The notes under the pieces are model-generated. The model ran no database searches and had not been told where the DNA came from. It saw nothing but the letters and a program-made list of their open reading frames with translations. A stretch of DNA of 64,000 nucleotides from Hyphomonas sediminis (lineage in GTDB: Bacteria; Pseudomonadota; Alphaproteobacteria; Caulobacterales; Hyphomonadaceae): positions 1-64,000 of the forward strand of contig NZ_JAIEZP010000001.1 in the NCBI RefSeq assembly GCF_019679475.1, read 5' to 3'. Positions 49,278-58,261 of the stretch are shown here, one piece after another. The translations under genes were made by a program, and so were the position numbers. Numbering within the stretch: position 1 is the first letter of the stretch; every line of letters begins with the position of its first letter.

Positions 49278-50777
49278 GTGACAGACCAGACCGGAAACAG
49301 CCCAGACGAACCGGCGAAAGAGGCGGGCGCTGAAACCTCCGAAGAGGCAACGGCCGACGCCGCCGTCAGCATTACGTCTCCCGTCAGCGGTGTCAGCGAG
49401 GCGATCACTGCGGGCGCCTCATTCCTGGCCACCGCCACGAACTGGCGCGCGCGCAAGCTGCGCCGGGGCGTGAAGATCGAGCTGCCGGCCTATCTGGGCG
49501 TCCAGTGCAGCTGGTTCATGGCATTTGGCCTGCAACTTGTGCTGTTTCCCTATCTCATCACCGGCCGGAACCATCTGCATCTCGACGGGCTTGCGCTCGG
49601 CCTTGCCAATATGGCGCTGTCGGCGCCGTCAGTTGTCTTCCTGCTGATCGGCGGCGTGGTCGCAGAGCGCGCCGATGGGCGCCGCCTGCTGATCCTCTTG
49701 CACCTTCTGGCCTCGGTCCCTTCCCTGTTCCTCGCCTATTCACTGTCGCACGGCCAGCTGAGCTATCCGGCGATGATCCTCTATGCTGTGTGCATCGGCA
49801 CCATTGGCGCCTTCATGATGCCGGCGCGTGACGCGATCGTGAACGAGGTTGTCGAGCGGCGGATGCGGGTCGGCTCGGGCGTGACATTGCAGCTGGGCGT
49901 GACGCTTGCGACGATGGCGCAGTTTCTGGCGCAGATCGCAGGCCTGATCCTGGCAGGCTATGCCGACAAGGCGACACAGATGCCGGCCTGGCTCGGCGGG
50001 TTCTCGATCGGCCCGATCAGCGCCGCAACGCTGCTGACTGTGCAGGGACTGGCGCTGGCGACCGGCGCAGGCTTTGCCCTGCTGATGGCGCGGGGGCGGC
50101 AGGTGCGCACCGGGCGCAAGGGCATCGGCGCCACCTTCGGGGACATTCTGGACGGCATCCGCGCCGTGCGCAGCGACGGCAAGCTTTCGGCCATGACGCT
50201 GCTGATGTTTGGCGTCGGCGTGTTCGTGATCGGCTCCTTCCTTGTGGTGCTGCCGATCGTGAACCGGGACGTTTATCATTTCGGCTCCTCCGGCATCCGC
50301 GACATGTTCGTCACCTTCTGGATGGGCGCGTTCGCCTCCTCTGTGGTTCTGGCGATCTTCCGCCGGATCAAGCGTCAGGGCCGGCTGCTGCTGATCGCGC
50401 AGTTCATTGCCTCGGCCGGCATGATCCCGATGCTCTGGATCGTGCCGCACTGGGTGTTCCTCGTGATCGTGTTCGTGTGGGGCAATGCGGCGGGCATTTC
50501 CATCGCCATGAGCCGGTCCATCGTTCAGGACGCCGCGCCCAAGCACCAGCTCGCCCGCGTCCTCTCGATCTACCAGCTCGGCTTCATGGCAGGCGCGCCG
50601 TTCGGCGCAGCGATGATGGGCGCGCTGGTGGACCTTTTCGGCCCGCAGAAGATCGCCATCGTGCCGGCAGGCGGGATGATCCTGCTGATCCTCTGGATGG
50701 TGTTCTTCACTCCGGTCTGGAACATGAAAGGCTCAGCCTGGCTGGCACATCACCAGAGCGGCAAGCAGGCAGGATGA
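49278..50777 (+). CDS. MFS transporter (MFS_3/EntS-like)
   Basis: A 499-aa exporter-like protein. An acidic, Ala/Ser/Thr-rich N-terminal stretch of ~60 residues is followed by about 10-12 helices, starting at YLGVQCSWFMAFGLQLVLFP, with the loop VVAERADGRRLLILLHLLA typical of EntS-like MFS_3 proteins. The start is probably the GTG at 49278. It is 32 bp upstream of alr on the same strand. Substrate unknown. Confidence 0.86.
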   Translation: MTDQTGNSPDEPAKEAGAETSEEATADAAVSITSPVSGVSEAITAGASFLATATNWRARKLRRGVKIELPAYLGVQCSWFMAFGLQLVLFPYLITGRNHLHLDGLALGLANMALSAPSVVFLLIGGVVAERADGRRLLILLHLLASVPSLFLAYSLSHGQLSYPAMILYAVCIGTIGAFMMPARDAIVNEVVERRMRVGSGVTLQLGVTLATMAQFLAQIAGLILAGYADKATQMPAWLGGFSIGPISAATLLTVQGLALATGAGFALLMARGRQVRTGRKGIGATFGDILDGIRAVRSDGKLSAMTLLMFGVGVFVIGSFLVVLPIVNRDVYHFGSSGIRDMFVTFWMGAFASSVVLAIFRRIKRQGRLLLIAQFIASAGMIPMLWIVPHWVFLVIVFVWGNAAGISIAMSRSIVQDAAPKHQLARVLSIYQLGFMAGAPFGAAMMGALVDLFGPQKIAIVPAGGMILLILWMVFFTPVWNMKGSAWLAHHQSGKQAG

Positions 50778-50809
50778 CAAGGCGTTGAAACTCGCCTAGC
50801 GGTGGGCGC

Positions 50810-51865
50810 ATGACCCTTATGCCCCATGCCACCGTGATGACCGGCAACATTGCGGACAATTGGAGAACTCTGGACGCCCTGCACCCCGGCACGACAACGG
50901 CTGCGGTGGTGAAGGCGGACGCCTATGGCCTGGGCGCGGCGCGTGTCGCGCGCAGCCTCCGGATTGCCGGATGCCAGACCTTCTTTGTTGCCTATGCCGA
51001 AGAAGCCCTTGTGGTGCGCAAGGCCGCCGGGAAAGCGGCCCGCATCTTTGTACTGAACGGCCCCGTGCGGGGCGAAATGGCGCTTTACCGGGACGCCGAC
51101 CTGACCGCCGTGCTCTCCAGCGAGGCCCATGCGAAGCTCTGGGCCAACGCGCCCAAAGGCTCCTGCGCGCTGCATTTCGACACCGGCATGAACCGGCTGG
51201 GCCTGCCCGCCGACATGACGGAAAAGGATCTGGCGGATTTACGCCGCCTGCAGCCCGTTCTGGTGATGAGCCATCTGGTCTCCGCCGATGAGCCGGACAA
51301 TCCGGTCAACGCCGCCCAGCGCAAGGCGTTCAATGAAATTGCCGATGCCTTCCCCGATACGCCAGCCAGCCTTGCCAATTCCAGCGGCTGTTATCTCGGC
51401 AAAGGGTTTGCCTACGACCTGACGCGGCCAGGCCTTGCCCTCTATGGCGGGACCGAGCCGCCGGAGAAGGTGAAGCTGAAACCCGGCGTGATGCTGGAGG
51501 CCACGATCCTCGCGACCTTCAAAGGACGCGCTGGCACTCAGGTTGGCTATGGCGGCGCATATACGCTGAGCGAAGACCGCATGCTGGCGACCGTCGGACT
51601 CGGCTATGCCGACGGTATACCCCGCGCCGGGGCGAACCGCCTGACCGGATGGCTGCAGGGGAACCCCTGCCCCGTACTCGGACGCGTCTCCATGGATATG
51701 ATGACTTTGGACGTCACTGACTGCGCAAAACACGCCAAGCCGGGCGCGCGGGTTGAATTTCTGGGTGAGAACGCCAAACTCGAGGCGCAGGCAGCCGCCT
51801 GCGGCACGCTGGGTTATGAACTGCTCACGGGCCTTGGCCCCAGGGTGCAACGTGTCTACCGCTGA
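50810..51865 (+). CDS. alr: Alanine racemase
   Basis: A 351-aa PLP enzyme interconverting L- and D-alanine for peptidoglycan. The PLP-binding Lys is K35 in VVKADAYGLGA; the second catalytic residue, Tyr, is in VGYGGAYTLSEDR. RPGLALYGG (with TRPGLALYGGT) and GRVSMDMMTLDVTD are also family motifs. Start ATG 50810 or 50819. The MlaE-type gene follows 6 nt later, so they may be in one operon. Confidence 0.94.
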   Translation: MTLMPHATVMTGNIADNWRTLDALHPGTTTAAVVKADAYGLGAARVARSLRIAGCQTFFVAYAEEALVVRKAAGKAARIFVLNGPVRGEMALYRDADLTAVLSSEAHAKLWANAPKGSCALHFDTGMNRLGLPADMTEKDLADLRRLQPVLVMSHLVSADEPDNPVNAAQRKAFNEIADAFPDTPASLANSSGCYLGKGFAYDLTRPGLALYGGTEPPEKVKLKPGVMLEATILATFKGRAGTQVGYGGAYTLSEDRMLATVGLGYADGIPRAGANRLTGWLQGNPCPVLGRVSMDMMTLDVTDCAKHAKPGARVEFLGENAKLEAQAAACGTLGYELLTGLGPRVQRVYR

Positions 51866-51871
51866 GGCCAG

Positions 51872-52657
51872 ATGATGCCTAATCCCCTCCAACTCATCGG
51901 CCGGGCGACGCTTGGACTGTTCACCGAGGTCGGCCGCCTGACGAGCTTTGCCACCCAGGTCAAAGCGGCGGCCTTCACGCCCCGCTGGTATGGCGGCGAA
52001 ATCCTGCGCCAGATGGTGCGGATCGGCTTCTACTCATTGCCCGTTGTCGGCCTTTCTGCCGTATTCATCGGCGCCGCGCTCGCCCTCAACATCTATGAAG
52101 GCGGCAGCCGCTATGGCGCTGAGCAATTCGTACCGAGCATCGTGGTGCTGGGGATCACGCGGGAACTTGGCGTGGTAATCACCGGCCTGATGCTGGCGGG
52201 CCGCGTCTCCGCAGGGATCGCCGCCGAGATTGGCGCCATGCGCGTGACTGAACAGATCGACGCGCTGGAAACGCTCTCCGCCTCCCGCTTCCGCTACCTC
52301 TATGCGCCGCGCTTCCTTGCAGCCCTGATCACCCTGCCGATGCTGGTCGCGCTGGCCGACATTATCGGCGTGATGGGCGGCTGGCTGGTCAGCGTGTATG
52401 GCCTTGGCTTCGACTCGACGGTCTACCTGCGCAACACGCTCGATTTCGTGACCCGCAACGACATTCTTGCCGGCCTGATCAAGGCCGTGGTTTTTGGCGC
52501 CGTGATCGCCGTCATGGGCTGTTATCAGGGCGACCGCAGCCAGGCTGGCGCAACCGGCGTTGGCCGCGCCGCGACCCTTTCGATGGTAGGCGCAGCGGTC
52601 CTCATCCTCGCCTTCAACTATGTCATGTCCACCCTGTTCGTGGAGATCGGCCTGTGA
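51872..52657 (+). CDS. mlaE: MlaE-family ABC transporter permease (phospholipid transport)
   Basis: A 261-aa inner-membrane permease with the MlaE pattern VFIGAALALNIYEGGS, TRELGVVITGLMLAGRVSAGIAAEIGAMRVTEQIDALE and the LAGLIKAVVFGAVIAVMGCYQG loop (each longer stretch continuous in the protein). It would move phospholipids between the membranes as part of Mla/MCE machinery. The ATPase gene overlaps by 4 nt. MlaD/MCE and MlaC genes are not in the window. Confidence 0.93.
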   Translation: MMPNPLQLIGRATLGLFTEVGRLTSFATQVKAAAFTPRWYGGEILRQMVRIGFYSLPVVGLSAVFIGAALALNIYEGGSRYGAEQFVPSIVVLGITRELGVVITGLMLAGRVSAGIAAEIGAMRVTEQIDALETLSASRFRYLYAPRFLAALITLPMLVALADIIGVMGGWLVSVYGLGFDSTVYLRNTLDFVTRNDILAGLIKAVVFGAVIAVMGCYQGDRSQAGATGVGRAATLSMVGAAVLILAFNYVMSTLFVEIGL

Positions 52658-53430
52658 TGACTGATGCGGCACACCCCCTGCTGAAACTGGAAGGCGTCGA
52701 AAAATCCTTCGGGACGAAAACCGTCCTGCGCGGCGTGGACATCGATGTGGCCCCTGGCCAGAGCCTTGTCGTGATCGGCGGCTCGGGCTCGGGCAAATCG
52801 GTGATGCTGAAGAACGCGCTCGGCCTGATGACACCCGACAAGGGACGCATCCTGTTCGACGGCGAAGACGTGACCAATGCCAGAGGCAAGGAACGCGAAC
52901 GGATGCGCGCACGCATCGGCATGCTGTTCCAGTCCGGCGCGCTGTTTGACTCCCTCACCGTGTGGGAAAACGTCGCCTTCCGTCTGATCAATTCCGAAGG
53001 CATGAGCCGCAAGGACGCCAAGGAACGCGCCATCGACACACTGAAGAAAGTGCGCCTTGGCTCTGATGTTGGCGCGCTCTACCCGGCAGAGATTTCCGGT
53101 GGCATGCAGAAGCGCGTCTCGCTCGCCCGGTCGATCATCTCCGAGCCCGACCTCATTTTCTTCGACGAACCGACGACGGGCCTTGATCCGATCACGGCCG
53201 ACGCCATCAACGACCTGATCCTTGAAATGGTGCGCGGCCTTGGCGCCGCGGCCGTGACGATTACGCATGACATGGCCTCTGCGACCAAGATCGCCGACGA
53301 GATCGCCATGCTGTTCGAAGGCCGCATCATCTGGCGCGGCGCGGCAAAGGATGTCTATTCCAGCGGCAACGACTATGTGGACCAGTTCGTGAACGGACGA
53401 GCCGAAGGGCCGATCCAGCCGGCAATCTGA
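52654..53430 (+). CDS. mlaF: MlaF-family ABC transporter ATPase
   Basis: A 258-aa ATPase with Walker A GGSGSGKSVMLK, signature ISGGMQKRVSLARS, Walker B LIFFDEPTTGLD and the switch His in ITHDMASA. LEGVEKSFG at the N-terminus and the closing YVDQFVNGRAEGPIQPAI are MlaF-like. It overlaps mlaE by 4 nt (ATGA). Confidence 0.94.
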   Translation: MMTDAAHPLLKLEGVEKSFGTKTVLRGVDIDVAPGQSLVVIGGSGSGKSVMLKNALGLMTPDKGRILFDGEDVTNARGKERERMRARIGMLFQSGALFDSLTVWENVAFRLINSEGMSRKDAKERAIDTLKKVRLGSDVGALYPAEISGGMQKRVSLARSIISEPDLIFFDEPTTGLDPITADAINDLILEMVRGLGAAAVTITHDMASATKIADEIAMLFEGRIIWRGAAKDVYSSGNDYVDQFVNGRAEGPIQPAI

Positions 53431-53448
53431 TACCCGGATGGGGGCTAC

Positions 53449-54024
53449 ATGCAGCTTGTTCACCTGCCAGCGTCGGAGCGAAAACCTGCACCGTGGAAGA
53501 ATGGCGGCGGAAGCACTGAAGAAGCCGCGGTTTCTCCGGCTGGCGCGTCAATGGACACATTCGACTGGCGCATAAGCATCGCCACAGTCAGCGAAGCCGG
53601 AGACTTCTCGAAGTTTGAAGGAATTGACCGGCACCTGACGCTTCTGCGGGGGAAGCTGCTTCTTACTTCTGAAGGACAAACCCACACGCTGTTGCCAGGT
53701 GAGAGCCTTGCCTTTGATGGCGGCGCGCCCTTCCACGGAGACCCCGGCCAGGCCCCAGCCATGGATCTCAACATCATGACTCGCAGAGGCAGCTTCGATG
53801 CGGAAGTTGCGCGATTGTCTGACAGCGAGGCCCACAATCTGGCGCCCGGATCTGGATTCTTCTTCGCATTGGCCCCCGCGATCGTTGCAGGCAGACAATT
53901 GGCAGAGACCGACCTTCTGAGATTTGAAACGGATGCCCCGGAGAGTATCCGCATCGCGGGCGGCCCCGTCTTGCTGATCAAATTCTTGCCCCAACAGCCC
54001 GGCCCATCGCCAGACAGGCCGTGA
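53449..54024 (+). CDS. HutD/Ves family protein
   Basis: A 191-aa cupin-like protein. The N-terminal PWKNGGGSTEE followed by FDWRISIATVSEAGDFSKF and LTLLRGKLLLT match HutD (histidine-utilisation accessory, formamide-related) and Ves. No hut genes are nearby, so the cellular role is unsure. It starts 18 bp after mlaF. Its last 47 nt overlap the 3' end of the convergent flavoprotein gene. Confidence 0.83.
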   Translation: MQLVHLPASERKPAPWKNGGGSTEEAAVSPAGASMDTFDWRISIATVSEAGDFSKFEGIDRHLTLLRGKLLLTSEGQTHTLLPGESLAFDGGAPFHGDPGQAPAMDLNIMTRRGSFDAEVARLSDSEAHNLAPGSGFFFALAPAIVAGRQLAETDLLRFETDAPESIRIAGGPVLLIKFLPQQPGPSPDRP

Positions 54025-55165
54025 GCAGATAGCCGCCGGTCGGCGCGTCCCAGGCGACCATCTCTCCAACACAATACGTACCCGGAATGTCCCTCAGCAT
54101 CAGCGTGTCATCGAGCGCGCTCCAGGAGACACCGCCGGAGGTCGAGATAGCGGTATCGAGCGGCGCCGGGCCATGCAGCCGCAGCGGGAAGGCTTTCAGG
54201 GTGCTGGCGATCTGCGCAGGATCACGCATCGCATTGCCCCGGAACAGTTCCTGAAAGAGTGCGATCTTTGGGGGCGGCAGGCGCGCGGCTTTCCGCAGGC
54301 GGTTGGACAGGGATTCCTTTGCCGGCGATGATGCGAGCCGGCTTGCCAGATCCGCTTCGCCTGCATCCGGCAGAAGGTCGATCATCAGCGTTTGCGGATC
54401 GCCCCGGCGGGCAGCAGCGGCAAGGCTGGCCGCAAGGGGATAAAGCGCGCCGCCTTCGAGGCCGCGTTTCGTGATGACGAAATCGCCCCGGCTTTCCTGC
54501 CCGAAGGCTGAGAGGCGCACACCCTTGATGGAGGCGCCTTCATGCGCCTTCAGCATGTGATCTGACCACGGAATATGAAATCCGCAATTGGCAGCGCCGA
54601 AGGGCTCGATCTCCACGCCGCGCGCGGCCAGCAGCGGCGCCCATCCGCCATCCGAGCCGAGGCGCGACCAGCTTGCCCCGCCAAGCGCGAGGATGGCGGC
54701 GTCAGCCTCGACCGTTACCTCCCCTTCCGGCGCGCGAAAGCATAGCCGTCCTGACCGGTCCCATCCCGTCCAGCGATGGCGCGTATGCAGCGTTGCTCCG
54801 CCTGCGCTGAGCCGGGCAAGCCAGGCACGCAGCAATGGCGAGGCCTTCATGCCGACCGGGAACACCCGGCCGGAGGAGCCGGCATAGGTCTCGATGCCCA
54901 AACCCTTCATCCAGGCGACAATCTCTGCCGGGCCGAACGCGTCGATCATCGCGGCGAGCCGGCCATCGGGCGCGGTATACCGGGAACGGAACAAGCTCTC
55001 GTCTTCAGAATGGGTGATGTTGAGGCCGCTCTTGCCGGCCATCAGGAATTTGCGCGCCGGGCTGGGCATCGCGTCATAGATAGACACCTGCGCGCCGCGC
55101 GCGAGGGCTGCCTCAGCCGCCATGAGGCCCGCCGGCCCTGCCCCGATGATCGCAACGCGTTTCAT
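53978..55165 (-). CDS. HI0933/BaiN-type FAD-dependent oxidoreductase
   Basis: A 395-aa flavoprotein with an N-terminal Rossmann motif VAIIGAGPAGLMAAEAAL, then the family hallmarks GKSGLNITHSE, LALGGASWSRLGSDGGW and ISTSGGVSWSALDDTL, and the C-terminal FAD-binding GEMVAWDAPTGGYLL. The HI0933-like/BaiN family acts on double bonds in steroid-like or other substrates in gut species; the substrate here is unknown. Tail-to-tail overlap of 47 nt with the HutD-type gene. Confidence 0.88.
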   Translation of the reverse strand: MKRVAIIGAGPAGLMAAEAALARGAQVSIYDAMPSPARKFLMAGKSGLNITHSEDESLFRSRYTAPDGRLAAMIDAFGPAEIVAWMKGLGIETYAGSSGRVFPVGMKASPLLRAWLARLSAGGATLHTRHRWTGWDRSGRLCFRAPEGEVTVEADAAILALGGASWSRLGSDGGWAPLLAARGVEIEPFGAANCGFHIPWSDHMLKAHEGASIKGVRLSAFGQESRGDFVITKRGLEGGALYPLAASLAAAARRGDPQTLMIDLLPDAGEADLASRLASSPAKESLSNRLRKAARLPPPKIALFQELFRGNAMRDPAQIASTLKAFPLRLHGPAPLDTAISTSGGVSWSALDDTLMLRDIPGTYCVGEMVAWDAPTGGYLLTACLAMGRAVGARI

Positions 55166-55299
55166 CCCGCCCCTTTAGCGGCTGGTCGCGCGGGTCGCCA
55201 GCTTTTGCAGATTTTCTGTCCGTCAGGTGGCCAAGGCATTTGCGCCGCTTTGCCTGCCCGCCTAGACTCCGCGCCTCATACTCAGGGTTCCGATTCCTT

Positions 55300-56682
55300 A
55301 TGGCCAAAACCTCCACCTCCGCTTTTGTCTGCCAGGCTTGCGGCGCCGTGCACGCCAAATGGGCCGGGCGCTGTGAAAGCTGCGGCGAGTGGAACACGCT
55401 GGTGGAAGAAGCTGTCTCCGCCCCGCCCGGCGCGCTGAAGGCCGAGAAGGCCGGCACCAAGCGCGGCCCGAAGGCCGAGTTCGTTGCGCTCGACGCCGTG
55501 ACCGAAACGCCCGACCGGATCGTGATCGGCGTCGATGAACTCGACCGCGTATTCGGCGGGGGCATCGTGCCCGCCTCTGCCACGCTGATCGGCGGCGACC
55601 CCGGCATCGGTAAATCCACACTCCTGCTGCAGGCGGCTGCGCGCCTTGCGCGCAATGGCGTGAAGACGGTCTATGTCTCCGGCGAGGAGGCCGCTGCGCA
55701 GATCCAGGAACGGGCCAAGCGGCTGAAGGTCGCCAACTCTCCTGTCCAGCTCGCCACCGAAACCGATCTTCGCAAGATCCTCTCGGCGCTGAAGGAAGCT
55801 TCGCCCGCTTTCGTGGTAATCGACTCGATCCAGACGCTCTGGTCCGATGGACTGGAAGCTGCGCCGGGCTCTGTGGCGCAGGTCCGCGCCTGCGCGCAGG
55901 AACTTGTGCGCTGGGCCAAGAAATCCGGCGCTGCGCTGGTGCTTGTAGGCCATGTCACCAAGGAAGGTACGATTGCCGGCCCACGCGTGGTGGAACACCT
56001 TGTCGATGCCGTGTTCTATTTCGAGGGCGAGCGCGGCCACCAGTTCCGCATCCTGCGCGCGGTGAAGAACCGGTTCGGGCCGACGGACGAGATCGGCATC
56101 TTCGAAATGCACCAGTTCGGCCTCGCCCCGGCAAAAGAACCCTCCGCCCTCTTCCTCTCGGCGGATGACGAGCCCGGCGGCGGCACAGCGGTGTTCGCCG
56201 CAATGGAGGGCTCGCGCCCGGTTCTGGCGGAAGTGCAGGCCCTTGTCGCCAAGAGCCCGTTCGGCACGCCCCGGCGCAGTGTGATCGGCTATGATTCCGG
56301 GCGTCTCGCCATGCTGCTGGCCGTGCTGGAGGCGCGCTGCGGTATCAATCTGGCGGGCATGGATGTCTATCTCTCGGTCGCGGGCGGCTACAAGATTACG
56401 GAACCGGCGGGCGACCTTGCAGCAGCCGCGGCACTGCTCTCCTCGCTCTCGGGCAATCCAGTTCCCAACCGCTCGGTGTTCTTTGGCGAAATTGCCCTTT
56501 CCGGCGCTGTCCGGCCTGCGCCCCGCATGGATCAGCGCATCAAGGAGGCAGCCCGGCTCGGCTTTCGCAACGCTTTTGCGCCCGAGGGGGTAACATCAGC
56601 AGAGAGCGGCTTGACGGTGGCGCCGATTGCAAGGCTTATCGGCCTCGTTGATTTACTCGCGCCGGACGCGCCTGATGCTTGA
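55300..56682 (+). CDS. radA: DNA repair protein RadA (Sms)
   Basis: A 460-aa RecA-like branch-migration ATPase. The N-terminal zinc finger has C11, C14, C25, C28. Walker A is GGDPGIGKSTLLL; the RadA-specific motif is KNRFGPTDEIG; a Lon-protease-like C-terminal domain starts near LAEVQALVAKSP. It helps process recombination intermediates. ATG 55300 (MAKTSTSAF) is the family start; the frame is open from 55240. The cvpA start overlaps its last 8 nt. Confidence 0.95.
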   Translation: MAKTSTSAFVCQACGAVHAKWAGRCESCGEWNTLVEEAVSAPPGALKAEKAGTKRGPKAEFVALDAVTETPDRIVIGVDELDRVFGGGIVPASATLIGGDPGIGKSTLLLQAAARLARNGVKTVYVSGEEAAAQIQERAKRLKVANSPVQLATETDLRKILSALKEASPAFVVIDSIQTLWSDGLEAAPGSVAQVRACAQELVRWAKKSGAALVLVGHVTKEGTIAGPRVVEHLVDAVFYFEGERGHQFRILRAVKNRFGPTDEIGIFEMHQFGLAPAKEPSALFLSADDEPGGGTAVFAAMEGSRPVLAEVQALVAKSPFGTPRRSVIGYDSGRLAMLLAVLEARCGINLAGMDVYLSVAGGYKITEPAGDLAAAAALLSSLSGNPVPNRSVFFGEIALSGAVRPAPRMDQRIKEAARLGFRNAFAPEGVTSAESGLTVAPIARLIGLVDLLAPDAPDA

Positions 56683-57208
56683 AAACATTTCAGCTTTTGA
56701 CGGAATCGTCGTCGGCGTGATTGTCGTTTCCGCGATCATGGCGTTCGCGCGCGGCTTCCTGCGGGAACTGGCAACGCTCGGCGCCTTCATCGGCGCGCTC
56801 GCCGCCGCCTATTACGCCCGCAAGTTCCTCTCCGGCACGGTTGCCCAGATGCTGCCGGACGGCACCCATCCGCTGGCGCCGGACGTGATCCTCGTCGTGA
56901 CGGCCTTCCTGATCGTCTATGTGATCGTCGCCTGGTTCGGGCAGAGCCTGTCGAAATCTATCATGACGAATGGCGAAATCGGCCTGTTCGACCATATTGC
57001 CGGGCTCGTCTTCGGCATTTTCCGTGGTTTCATTGCGCTGGTCTTCTTCGCCGTGCTGCTGAACGTCGCCGTCGAGCATGACCGCGTGCCGCCTTTCATC
57101 GCCGAGAGCTTCACCTACCCCTATCTTGAGCAGATTGCCGACGGGGTGACGGGCGAAGCCGAAGAAGCCAGCCGCGAATTGAGCGCCGTGCGCGAAGATC
57201 AGCGCTAG
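56675..57208 (+). CDS. cvpA: CvpA family membrane protein
   Basis: A 177-aa protein with four helices (DGIVVGVIVVSAIMAFARGFLREL and three more) matching CvpA, linked to colicin V production and to biofilm or envelope stress in other bacteria; the biochemical role is unknown. The C-terminal ~40 residues are charged. Start ATG 56675 overlaps the radA 3' end by 8 nt. The radA-cvpA-(lipoprotein)-purF order is typical of alphaproteobacteria. Confidence 0.92.
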   Translation: MLENISAFDGIVVGVIVVSAIMAFARGFLRELATLGAFIGALAAAYYARKFLSGTVAQMLPDGTHPLAPDVILVVTAFLIVYVIVAWFGQSLSKSIMTNGEIGLFDHIAGLVFGIFRGFIALVFFAVLLNVAVEHDRVPPFIAESFTYPYLEQIADGVTGEAEEASRELSAVREDQR

Positions 57209-57282
57209 AAGCTCGTCCAGCGCTTGCTTCGGCCCGTCTGGTGGCTAGGCTCCTGTTTACTGATCGTTTCAGGGAAACTCCG

Positions 57283-58146
57283 ATGCTGAATTTCGATGGC
57301 AGAACGCCAATCGCTGCTTTCTGCGGCGCGCTGATGCTGGCAGCCTGCGCGACGCAGGCGCCCTCGCCGCCATCCGTAAGCGTCGAGACAGTCGACTCTG
57401 CCGCCAGCCTTCTGGCACCGCTAAGCGTGCCGGTGGCCACCCTCTCGGCGGACGATCCGGGCATTCAGACATTGGCGAAGAAGCTGGAAGGCACTGCCCA
57501 GGTCAGCTTCGCTTCAGGCTGGGAACGCTACCAGGAAGACCAGCGACTGAAGTCTGCGCTCACCGAAGCCCTGATCGGATCGGGCGCAGCGGGCCTGCTC
57601 CTGCTCAACGTTCCCTGCGAGGGCGCCGGCATTCTGGATCAATACGCCAGCGGCGCCGCAACCAGCGATCTGGCGGCAGATGTGGTCCGTGCGGCGCCCC
57701 TCCCGGACAGTCAGAAAACCGAAGCGCTTGCCGATGTGCTGACCGTCGCGCGCGGCTGGAACGCGGTGAACCTTGACCGTCCCCTGAAGATCTCCGGCGT
57801 GCATTGCGATGCGGCTGCCTCTGCCGAGTCAAACCGCACGGTCATCTTCTGGGGCATGGAACAGCTCGCCTCGCAGGAAAGCGAAAAGGCCGTCGCGGCT
57901 GAAGCGCGCACACCCGGCGTCCCTGCCCGCCCACATGTCTGGCTTGCACAAGCCTCGGGAAGCGCACTCAGCGACATCATTCCAGCAAGCGGCTGGCTGG
58001 ACCTTCGCGACCTTCCCGCAAAGCCCGCGATCGCCGCGTGGCGCGCTGAAAAAGGCCTCGAAGTGCCTGCACTCCTCGGCGAGAAATCCTGGTCGGCGGA
58101 CATCGTGTTTCGCCATACAGCCTCGACGCCGGCAGTGCCGTTCTGA
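57283..58146 (+). CDS. Putative lipoprotein of unknown function
   Basis: A 287-aa protein with a lipoprotein-like signal (LMLAAC, lipidated Cys near residue 22). The mature part has Ser/Ala/Asp-rich and helical segments, two Cys (in LNVPCEGAG and GVHCDAAA) and a Trp-rich stretch, FWGMEQ. I know no family. Start ATG 57283 (MLNFDGRTPI) precedes a short hydrophobic core; the frame is open to 57241. It sits between cvpA and purF. Confidence 0.65.
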   Translation: MLNFDGRTPIAAFCGALMLAACATQAPSPPSVSVETVDSAASLLAPLSVPVATLSADDPGIQTLAKKLEGTAQVSFASGWERYQEDQRLKSALTEALIGSGAAGLLLLNVPCEGAGILDQYASGAATSDLAADVVRAAPLPDSQKTEALADVLTVARGWNAVNLDRPLKISGVHCDAAASAESNRTVIFWGMEQLASQESEKAVAAEARTPGVPARPHVWLAQASGSALSDIIPASGWLDLRDLPAKPAIAAWRAEKGLEVPALLGEKSWSADIVFRHTASTPAVPF

Positions 58147-58164
58147 CACACAGCCTGTGATTTG

Positions 58165-58180
58165 ATGACAGGAATGTCAT
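58165..58180. promoter_or_regulatory. Dyad upstream of purF
   Basis: ATGACA-ggaa-TGTCAT is a perfect 6-bp dyad with a 4-nt spacer, 82 bp before the purF ATG. It could be an operator. No PurR-type regulator is in the window. Confidence 0.3.
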
Positions 58181-58261
58181 TGCCGGGCTTTCGCCGCCGG
58201 ACAAACAGGCCTATATCGGCCGCAAGCAGCCCCGCCCCACATAGCAGAGCCGGAACGTCCG

